Positions 5,948 through 11,519 of a stretch of DNA of 11,519 nucleotides are shown here, piece by piece (the stretch's first letter is position 1; each line of letters opens with the position of its first letter). The stretch comes from Bacillota bacterium (GTDB taxonomy: Bacteria; Bacillota; Dethiobacteria; SKNC01). The stretch is taken from NCBI GenBank assembly GCA_007120745.1, contig SKNC01000119.1, forward strand, positions 1 to 11,519. The letters run 5' to 3'. Below the pieces are notes generated by a model. The model searched no databases. It saw nothing but the letters and a program-made list of their open reading frames with translations, and was not told where the DNA came from. The position numbers and the translations under genes are program-made.

Positions 5948-6445
5948 ATGTTTGGAGCCGCTGTATTGACCGCCAGTGATCGGGGGGCCAGGGGTGAGAG
6001 GGAAGACAAAAGTGGAAAAGTGATTGAAGAAATTGTACAGAGGCTGGGGGGGGAAGTCCTGGAATATGCTCTGGTTCCTGATGATGTGGAATCCATTCAG
6101 GAAAAGTTAATATATTTCGCGGACCAGCTGAAAGCGGAAGTCATTTTGACCACCGGTGGGACCGGTTTAAGTCCCAGGGACAATACGCCCGAGGCAACCA
6201 CTGCTGTGATAGAAAAGGTGGTTCCAGGAATAGCCGAGGTGATGAGGGCGGAAAGCTTGAAGAAAACCCCCCATGCCATGCTCTCCCGGGCAGTTTGTGG
6301 AGTCCGGGGCAGTTCGCTGATTATCAACCTCCCGGGAAGCCCCAAAGCTGTCAGGGAGTGCCTGGAGTTTATTGAACCGGCTCTTCCCCATGCTATAGAA
6401 TTAATGAAAGGCAGAGTTTCAGACTGCGCCCGGGGAGAAACATAA
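5948..6445 (+). CDS. mog: Molybdopterin adenylyltransferase (MogA/MoaB family)
   Basis: Adenylylates molybdopterin with ATP, making the MPT-AMP substrate used by MoeA. The 165-residue product has the family fold signatures: TASDRG at 8-13, TTGGTGLSPRDNTPEAT around 68-84 (the MoCF-domain nucleotide/pterin site) and NLPGSPKAV at 127-135. ATG 5948 follows GAGGTGG (5937-5943). MogA and MoaB are hard to separate by eye; clustering with two moeA genes and the typical ~165-residue length fit either, and the adenylyltransferase role is the likely one. It begins 98 nt after the MoeA-PBP frame, directly behind the 28-bp hairpin, and I see no clear promoter of its own. Confidence 0.92.
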   Translation: MFGAAVLTASDRGARGEREDKSGKVIEEIVQRLGGEVLEYALVPDDVESIQEKLIYFADQLKAEVILTTGGTGLSPRDNTPEATTAVIEKVVPGIAEVMRAESLKKTPHAMLSRAVCGVRGSSLIINLPGSPKAVRECLEFIEPALPHAIELMKGRVSDCARGET

Positions 6446-6636
6446 AAAAACTTAAAATTTCCTCAATTGTTAACCTGTACCCGGCGTATGAAAGAATAAT
6501 TTTTTTGGATAAGGATATAATAATTTCTTGTTAGAGGGACAAAAGATAAATATTAGATAAATAGAGAAAATTAAACCAATAACGATATATTTGCATTAAA
6601 TAAGAGATAATTCATCCTTATCCTTTATTTAGAGGT

Positions 6637-6665
6637 TTGCCTACAAAAACCAAATTAGTTAATAT
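6637..6665 (+). promoter_or_regulatory. Vegetative promoter of groESL
   Basis: TTGCCT (6637-6642) and TAATAT (6660-6665) are separated by 17 nt. The predicted start near 6672 lies right in front of the CIRCE element, the usual arrangement for HrcA control. Confidence 0.6.
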
Positions 6666-6678
6666 TATAACGACACTG

Positions 6679-6705
6679 TTAGCACTCACTTTAGATGAGT
6701 GCTAA
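6679..6705. promoter_or_regulatory. CIRCE element (HrcA operator)
   Basis: TTAGCACTC at 6679-6687, a 9-nt spacer, and GAGTGCTAA at 6697-6705 match the CIRCE consensus exactly. HrcA binds here to repress groESL at normal temperature; GroEL helps keep HrcA active, giving a feedback loop. Confidence 0.98.
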
Positions 6706-6757
6706 CAATATAAAGTAAGGTAAATAAAAAAGTAATATTTAAAGGAGGGTATTTTAA

Positions 6758-7045
6758 GTGAATCTGAGACCTTTAGGAGACAGAGTCATCGTAAAGCTGG
6801 TGGAAGTGGAAGAAAAGACTGCCGGCGGTATTGTTCTGCCTGATAAGGCAAAGGAAAGGCCCACAGAAGCTGAGGTAGTAGCAGTGGGAAGCGGCAGAAT
6901 TCTTAATGACGGAACGAAGGTCCCCATGGATGTTAAGGTGGGAGACCGAATTGTGATTTCCAAATATGCCGGCGCAGAATTTAAGGTCGGCGATACGGAA
7001 TATTTAGTTTTAAGAGAAGACGATGTTTTAGCTGTAAAGGAGTAA
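6758..7045 (+). CDS. groS: Co-chaperonin GroES (Hsp10)
   Basis: Caps the GroEL ring during ATP-driven folding of cytoplasmic proteins. The 95-residue product has the normal length and the conserved N-terminal PLGDRVIVK block, the mobile loop (EEKTAGGIVLPDKAKE, about 18-33), VAVGSG, and the DGTKVPMDVKVGD and SKYAG segments. The start is GTG 6758, 8 nt after AAAGGAGGG, and it aligns with the usual NLRPLGDR start. It is the first gene of the CIRCE-controlled operon, 50 nt ahead of groEL. Confidence 0.98.
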   Translation: MNLRPLGDRVIVKLVEVEEKTAGGIVLPDKAKERPTEAEVVAVGSGRILNDGTKVPMDVKVGDRIVISKYAGAEFKVGDTEYLVLREDDVLAVKE

Positions 7046-7095
7046 CAAAGAAAAAGATTCTTAATTTATAGTATTTAAATAGGGAGGTAAGTTTA

Positions 7096-8733
7096 ATGGC
7101 AAAAGAAATAAAATTCAGTGAAGATGCCCGTAAAAAGTTGGAAAAGGGTGTTAATCAGCTGGCAGATACAGTAAAAGTTACTTTGGGTCCTAAAGGCCGT
7201 AATGTTGTTTTAGATAAAAAGTTTGGTTCTCCTCAAATTACCAATGACGGCGTGACCATTGCCCGGGAAATTGAACTGGAGGATCCCTTTGAAAATATGG
7301 GAGCGCAGCTGGTAAAGGAAGTTGCGAATCAGACTCAGGACGTTGCTGGTGACGGGACTACCACCGCTACTCTCCTGGCTCAAGCCATAATTCGGGAAGG
7401 AATTCGCAACGTGGCTGCTGGTGCCAACCCCATGATTTTAAAGAAGGGGATTGAAAAGGCAGTAAAGGTGGCTGTGGAAGAAATTAAGACTAGTTCCAGC
7501 CCTGTAGAAACCACAGGAGCCATCTCCCAGGTAGCTTCTATTTCCGCTGATGATTCTGAAATAGGTGGAATGATTGCTGAAGCTATGGACAAAGTAGGCA
7601 AAGATGGTGTTATTACTGTGGAAGAATCCAGGGGATTCACCATGGAACTCAACGTGGTAGAAGGCATGCAGTTTGACCGGGGGTACATATCCCCCTACAT
7701 GGTAACGGATACGGAAAAGATGGAAGCCGTGCTGGATGAGCCCTTTATTCTCATGACGGATAAAAAGGTTTCCAATATACATGATATTCTCCCCCTGTTA
7801 GAAAAAATCGTTCAGCAGGGCAAGTCCCTGATGCTGATTGCAGAAGATGTGGAGGGAGAGGCACTGGCAACCCTGGTAGTTAACAAGCTTCGGGGCACCT
7901 TTACCTGTGTCGCTGTAAAAGCCCCCGGATTTGGAGACCGGAGAAAAGCCATGCTGCAGGATATTGCAATTTTAACCGGCGGACAGGTGATTTCCGAAGA
8001 CCTGGGCCTGGATTTCAAAAATGTTGAAATGAACATGCTGGGAAGCGCCCGTCAGGTGAGAATTAGCAAAGAAGAAACTGTCATTGTAGACGGCGCTGGA
8101 GATACTGCAGATATTGAAAAGCGGATACAGGAGATTAGGACACAAATGGATGGCACAACTTCTGAATTTGATAAGGAGAAACTTCAGGAAAGGCTTGCTA
8201 AACTGGCCGGCGGCGTTGCCGTCCTGGAGGTTGGAGCTGCTACAGAAACAGAAATGAAAGAAAAGAAGCTTCGGGTTGAAGATGCTCTGTCTGCGACCCG
8301 GGCAGCCGTGGAAGAAGGGATCGTTTCTGGTGGTGGTGTGGCTTTCCTGGTGCCCCTGAAAGCATTGGATCAGCTGTTAGAAACTTCTCAGGGGGATGAA
8401 GCTACAGGGGTTGTTCTGATTCGCCGTGCTTTAGAAGAACCTGTTCGGCAGATTGCTGAAAATGCAGGCATTGAGGGATCCATTGTAGTGGAAAAAATCA
8501 AGAACTCTGAAGCAGGTATTGGATATAACGTGGTAAATGATAGTTATGAAAATATGATGGCTGCCGGCATCGTGGACCCGGCCAAGGTTACCCGCTCTGC
8601 GCTGCAGAATGCGGCCAGCATTGCTGCCATGTTCCTGACCACCGAAGCGGTTGTTGCCGATATGCCTGATGAAGACGGAGGCGGCGGCATGGGAATGCCC
8701 GGCGGAATGCCCGGCGGAATGCCCATGATGTAG
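7096..8733 (+). CDS. groL: Chaperonin GroEL (Hsp60)
   Basis: Forms the double heptameric ring that folds client proteins in the cytoplasm with GroES and ATP. The 545-residue product is of standard length. Visible signatures are GPKGRNV at 31-37, the ATP-site DGTTT at 86-90, the chaperonin signature AAVEEGIVSGGG around 400-415, and a flexible C-terminal tail of GGM/GMPGGMP repeats ending MPMM. ATG 7096 follows AGGGAGGT (7081-7088). It is cotranscribed with groES from the CIRCE-regulated promoter and closed by the hairpin at 8818. Confidence 0.99.
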   Translation: MAKEIKFSEDARKKLEKGVNQLADTVKVTLGPKGRNVVLDKKFGSPQITNDGVTIAREIELEDPFENMGAQLVKEVANQTQDVAGDGTTTATLLAQAIIREGIRNVAAGANPMILKKGIEKAVKVAVEEIKTSSSPVETTGAISQVASISADDSEIGGMIAEAMDKVGKDGVITVEESRGFTMELNVVEGMQFDRGYISPYMVTDTEKMEAVLDEPFILMTDKKVSNIHDILPLLEKIVQQGKSLMLIAEDVEGEALATLVVNKLRGTFTCVAVKAPGFGDRRKAMLQDIAILTGGQVISEDLGLDFKNVEMNMLGSARQVRISKEETVIVDGAGDTADIEKRIQEIRTQMDGTTSEFDKEKLQERLAKLAGGVAVLEVGAATETEMKEKKLRVEDALSATRAAVEEGIVSGGGVAFLVPLKALDQLLETSQGDEATGVVLIRRALEEPVRQIAENAGIEGSIVVEKIKNSEAGIGYNVVNDSYENMMAAGIVDPAKVTRSALQNAASIAAMFLTTEAVVADMPDEDGGGGMGMPGGMPGGMPMM

Positions 8734-8817
8734 GCTGAACCCATATAGTTAACATAACAAAGTTCAACAGAGTAAAGAATATTAAAAAAATTAATAAAAG
8801 CAAAAATTAGCAATGGA

Positions 8818-8865
8818 AAGCAAAAGAGAGAACGTCAGTTCTCTCTTTTGCTTGTTTATTTTATT
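8818..8865 (+). terminator. Rho-independent terminator of groESL
   Basis: A 15-bp perfect stem (8818-8832 with 8839-8853), extendable by one C-G pair to a GTCA tetraloop, precedes the T-rich tail GTTTATTTTATT. In the opposite direction the tail is weak, so it mainly serves groESL, though it sits between convergent genes. Confidence 0.92.
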
Positions 8866-8995
8866 ATCACTTAATACCTTCTTTTCAAGCCCTTACTGGT
8901 TTAAGCAGGGTGCTGACCCATGTATTTTTTGAAAATCTTAAACTCAAATTTCAGCGTTTCCTGGCACAATAAGGAGCCAGTTAAATTTTTCCGGG

Positions 8996-10354
8996 TTACA
9001 GCTCAATCTTTGGTAAGCCGGCCAGGGATTTTTTTATGGCTTCATCGGGATATTCATAGTCATCCAGCTTGCCTGCCAGGTAGTCATCATAAGCTGTCAG
9101 GTCGAAATGGCCGTGCCCGCTGAGGTTAAAGAGGATAGTCTTTGCTTCTCCGCTTTCCTTGCACTCCAGGGCCACATCGATGGCTCCCCTGATGGCATGA
9201 GCTGATTCCGGAGCAGGCAGGATGCCTTCGTTACGGGTGAACAGCATGGCTGCCTCAAAAACACCCAGCTGGTTTAAGGCCCGGGCTTCTGCCAGGTTGT
9301 CATTAACTACCTGGCTTACCAGGGGAGAATCACCGTGGTACCTCAATCCTCCTGCATGAATTCCCGGAGGTACAAAGTCATGCCCCAGTGTATACATCAT
9401 GCACAGCGGGGTTAACTTGGCCAGATCACCATAATCATAGGTAAATTCACCCCGGGTCAGGGTAGGACAGGCAGAAGGTTCTACGGCAATCACCTGTATG
9501 TCTTTTCCGTTTATTTTATCATAAAGGAAGGGGAAGGCGATTCCTCCAAAGTTGCTTCCCCCGCCGCAGCAGGCCACTACTACATCCGGGTATTCATTTA
9601 CTTTGGCCAACTGGGCCTTGGCCTCCAGCCCAATGATTGTCTGGTGCAGCAGTACGTGGTTCAGCACGCTTCCCAGGGAATAGTTGGTGTCTTCCCGGGT
9701 AGCTGCGTCCTCCACTGCCTCGCTGATGGCAATTCCCAGGCTTCCCATGGAATCGGGGTCTTCCTCCAGAACTTTTCTGCCGGAATTGGTCAGGTTGCTG
9801 GGGCTGGGAATCACATTGGCTCCCCATGTTTCTATCAGGGAACGCCGGTACGGCTTCTGGTGGTAGCTTACCTTAACCATGTACACGGTGCATTCCAGGC
9901 CAAACAGGCTGCAGGCTAAACTCAGGGCGCTTCCCCACTGTCCTGCCCCGGTTTCGGTGGCTAGCCGTTTCATGCCGGAGACTTTGTTATAATAGGCCTG
10001 GGCTATAGCCGTATTGGGTTTATGGCTTCCCGCCGGGCTGACCCCCTCCTGCTTGTAGTAGATTCTTGCGGGAGTCTGCAGCGCTTTTTCCAGGTTATAG
10101 GCCCTGTGCAAAGGAGAAGGCCTCCACAATTTATAAATTTCCAGTATTTCATCAGGAATATCAATCCAGCGCTCGGTAGAAACCTCCTGTAGAATCAGGG
10201 GCATGGGAAAAATAGGCAAAAGATCATCGGGAGTAAGGGGTTTCTGGGTCTGCGGGTTCAAAGCAGGTTTTATGGGATTGGGCAGATCTGCCTGGATGTT
10301 ATACCACTGCCTGGGCATGTCCTGCTCGTCCAGGAGAATTTTGTAAGGAATCAT
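8996..10354 (-). CDS. trpB: Tryptophan synthase beta chain, TrpB2 type
   Basis: PLP enzyme that condenses indole and L-serine to tryptophan. At 452 residues it is longer than canonical TrpB (about 400) and carries the extended N-terminus of the TrpB2 class (LPIFPMPLILQEVSTERWI, about 46-64). Key sites: PLP lysine K112 in GSHKPNTA (109-116), ETGAGQWG (134-141) with the catalytic glutamate, the phosphate-binding loop CGGGSNFGG (263-271), and a C-terminal NLSGHGHFD. The start at 10354 follows AGGAGGAAT on the minus strand. There is no trpA or other trp gene beside it, so it probably works alone, perhaps salvaging indole, or acts as a serine deaminase; both are suggestions from what is known of TrpB2. 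It is convergent with groESL and divergent from the por operon. Confidence 0.93.
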   Translation of the reverse strand: MIPYKILLDEQDMPRQWYNIQADLPNPIKPALNPQTQKPLTPDDLLPIFPMPLILQEVSTERWIDIPDEILEIYKLWRPSPLHRAYNLEKALQTPARIYYKQEGVSPAGSHKPNTAIAQAYYNKVSGMKRLATETGAGQWGSALSLACSLFGLECTVYMVKVSYHQKPYRRSLIETWGANVIPSPSNLTNSGRKVLEEDPDSMGSLGIAISEAVEDAATREDTNYSLGSVLNHVLLHQTIIGLEAKAQLAKVNEYPDVVVACCGGGSNFGGIAFPFLYDKINGKDIQVIAVEPSACPTLTRGEFTYDYGDLAKLTPLCMMYTLGHDFVPPGIHAGGLRYHGDSPLVSQVVNDNLAEARALNQLGVFEAAMLFTRNEGILPAPESAHAIRGAIDVALECKESGEAKTILFNLSGHGHFDLTAYDDYLAGKLDDYEYPDEAIKKSLAGLPKIEL

Positions 10355-10387
10355 ATTATTCCTCCTTTTATATTTTTAATTAATCCT

Positions 10388-10416
10388 AATTTATCTTAAC
10401 AAATATAAAAAGTCAA
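10388..10416 (-). promoter_or_regulatory. Sigma-A-type promoter of trpB
   Basis: On the minus strand TTGACT (10416-10411) and TAAATT (10393-10388) are separated by 17 nt. The predicted start near 10381 gives a leader of about 25 nt before the trpB ATG, with no attenuator or leader peptide visible. Confidence 0.65.
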
Positions 10417-10642
10417 GCTGAAAGGCGGTATTAACCATGTATAAGTGAATTTGGAAGAGGGATTTAAGTTGTGAATTGTCATTTTTAATTGTAAGGTGTA
10501 TTATGAATGGTTTTTTGTGGTGAAATAACCTTTCGGCGCAAATCTTTTTATCTGCGTTCATGACATTTTAAGAAGGAAATATTACGAAAGTGTCAAAATA
10601 AACAAATATATTTTTATTTTGAACAGTACAGGAGGGAAAAAA
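10417..10642 (+). other. trpB-por divergent intergenic region
   Basis: The por promoter should lie here, but I find no convincing -35/-10 pair. A 9-bp dyad with one G-U pair, TGACATTTT (10561-10569) with AAAGTGTCA (10587-10595), could be a leader hairpin or an operator. AGGAGGG at 10630-10636 is the ribosome binding site of the gamma-subunit gene. Confidence 0.4.
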
Positions 10643-11191
10643 GTGAAAGAAATCTCCATTCACGCCAGGGCAGGACAGGGGGCGATCACCGTGGCCGCTC
10701 TCCTGGGAACCGCCGTGTTCCTGGAAGGTCGATATGCCCTTGCATTTCCTCATTTTGGTGCAGCCCGAATGGGCGCTCCCATGAACAGTTTTGTACGTAT
10801 TAGCGACCGACCCATCAGGATTAGAAGTCAAGTTTACGAACCTGATTACATATTGGTGGTAGATGCCACATTGATGCGGGGTTTTGATGTGTTTCACGGA
10901 ATGAAAAAGGGCGGAGCGGCTTATATAAATCAGCAGGAACATGAAGCTGTACCGTCCCAGGAGGGAATTCAAATATACACCATACCGGCAGATGAACTGT
11001 CCAGAAAAATTTTCGGAAGGCCGATGGGAAACACCATGCTCCTGGGAGCCTATTCCGCAGGTTCTGGAGAAGTATCACTGGAAAGCCTGGAAAAAGCCGT
11101 AGAGGAAAAGTTTCCTGAAAAAATAGCCCGTCTAAACCAAGAAGCTTTCAGAGAAGGCTATCAATATTTTCAAGAAAAGTATGCCCGGTAA
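10643..11191 (+). CDS. porG: 2-oxoacid (probably pyruvate):ferredoxin oxidoreductase, gamma subunit
   Basis: Gamma subunit of the CoA-acylating 2-oxoacid:ferredoxin oxidoreductase, which in anaerobes links pyruvate and acetyl-CoA through reduced ferredoxin. The 182-residue product has the gamma-family N-terminus HARAGQGAITVAA, then the FPHFGAARMGAPMNSFVRIS block and the later GNTMLLGAYS segment. I take GTG 10643 as the start: AGGAGGG (10630-10636) lies 6 nt ahead and the protein then begins VKEISIHARAG as expected. The upstream TTG at 10619 would place that binding site inside the gene. The order gamma-delta-alpha matches porCDAB-type four-subunit enzymes. Pyruvate specificity cannot be read from this subunit alone; 2-ketoisovalerate or related acids are possible. 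Confidence 0.92.
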   Translation: MKEISIHARAGQGAITVAALLGTAVFLEGRYALAFPHFGAARMGAPMNSFVRISDRPIRIRSQVYEPDYILVVDATLMRGFDVFHGMKKGGAAYINQQEHEAVPSQEGIQIYTIPADELSRKIFGRPMGNTMLLGAYSAGSGEVSLESLEKAVEEKFPEKIARLNQEAFREGYQYFQEKYAR

Positions 11192-11226
11192 AAAGTATGC
11201 TTAGTAAATGTAGGGAGGAAAAGCCC

Positions 11227-11490
11227 ATGTTTGTTAAAATCATATCCAGGCCGGGAACCACCCGGGAGCATGAAACCGGTTCCTGGCGTATGGGGTTAAA
11301 ACCACAATTTTTACGAGAAAAATGTATAGACTGCAGCCTGTGTGCCCTTTTGTGTCCGGAGGGAGTTTTAAAGGGAAGTGGAAAGAATACTTATCAAACG
11401 GATTATCGATACTGTAAAGGTTGCGGTATATGTGCGGAGGAGTGCCCGGAAAAGGACATTATTATGGTGAAGGAGGAGGATGAAGCGTGA
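11227..11490 (+). CDS. porD: 2-oxoacid:ferredoxin oxidoreductase, delta (2x[4Fe-4S] ferredoxin) subunit
   Basis: Small ferredoxin-like subunit that passes electrons from the TPP-containing core to free ferredoxin. The 87-residue product binds two [4Fe-4S] clusters through C33/C36/C39/C43 (CIDCSLCALLCPEG) and C63/C66/C69/C73 (CKGCGICAEECPEK). The N-terminal GSWRMGLKP segment is typical of PorD. ATG 11227 is chosen because GGGAGG (11213-11218) stands 8 nt ahead; the in-frame ATG at 11197 would put that site inside the coding region. Its TGA overlaps the GTG start of the next gene (GTGA), pointing to translational coupling. Confidence 0.93.
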   Translation: MFVKIISRPGTTREHETGSWRMGLKPQFLREKCIDCSLCALLCPEGVLKGSGKNTYQTDYRYCKGCGICAEECPEKDIIMVKEEDEA

Positions 11491-11519
11491 AGCAGTTTTT
11501 GGAGGGCTCTATCGCTGTG
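11487..11519 (+). CDS. porA: 2-oxoacid:ferredoxin oxidoreductase alpha subunit, 3' partial (start only)
   Basis: A GTG at 11487 overlaps the porD stop by 4 nt and is preceded by AAGGAGGAGG (11471-11480). The eleven visible codons read MKQFLEGSIAV, the usual start of alpha subunits of this enzyme family. The rest lies beyond the window. Confidence 0.82.
   Translation, partial: MKQFLEGSIAV

Larger units (their letters stand above)
6446..6757 (+). other. mog-groES intergenic region
   Basis: This gap of about 310 nt is AT-rich and holds no gene I can support. No classical terminator follows mog. A perfect 10-bp inverted repeat GGATAAGGAT (6507-6516) / ATCCTTATCC (6614-6623) spans about 100 nt. 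The groES promoter and CIRCE operator occupy the last part, and AAAGGAGGG (6741-6749) is the groES ribosome binding site. Confidence 0.7.

Noticed and set aside
6528..6556. Second groES promoter TTGTTA-17 nt-TATTAG
   Set aside because: Only four of six matches in each box in very AT-rich DNA, and far from the gene; the 6637-6665 promoter next to CIRCE is better.
10619..10642. TTG 10619 as the start of porG
   Set aside because: It would put the strong AGGAGGG site inside the gene; GTG 10643 fits the site and the family N-terminus.
11197..11226. ATG 11197 as the start of porD
   Set aside because: The GGGAGG site lies between it and ATG 11227, and the extra residues do not resemble PorD.

Overview
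The window looks like chromosome from an anaerobic, low-to-mid-GC Gram-positive bacterium of the Clostridia (a Desulfotomaculum/Peptococcaceae-like anaerobe is my best guess, inferred from gene content only). Signs are AGGAGG-type ribosome binding sites with ATG, GTG and TTG starts, a perfect CIRCE heat-shock operator, a membrane-anchored formate dehydrogenase, a pyruvate:ferredoxin oxidoreductase-type operon, and RAYT/REP-like palindromes.

Layout. Positions 3-749 hold the 3' part of a formate dehydrogenase iron-sulfur subunit, closed by a strong terminator. Directly behind the terminator lies a ~145 nt fragment that resembles the 5' end of a class C group II intron. Next comes an FdhE-family maturation protein (1151-2152) that unexpectedly carries a twin-arginine signal motif. 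A terminator overlapped by a promoter then leads into a molybdenum-cofactor block: a 58-residue unrecognised protein ending in CELGCF (2326-2502), moeA (2518-3753), a second MoeA fused to a periplasmic-binding-protein-like domain (3924-5849, split by one in-frame TGA at 5061), and mog/mogA (5948-6445). REP-like palindromes sit on both sides of the second moeA.

The second half is housekeeping: promoter plus CIRCE, then groES-groEL with a terminator; a convergent TrpB2-type tryptophan synthase beta gene on the minus strand (8996-10354) with its own promoter; and the start of a 2-oxoacid:ferredoxin oxidoreductase operon in the order gamma, delta, alpha (10643 to the window end).

How it fits together: the fdh subunit, FdhE, two MoeA paralogues and Mog form a functional neighbourhood for making and maturing a Mo- or W-pterin formate dehydrogenase. 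The most notable points are the Tat-signal FdhE, the CxLGCF small protein, the single nonsense codon in the MoeA-PBP fusion, the intron remnant behind a terminator, and the REP elements bracketing the interrupted gene.
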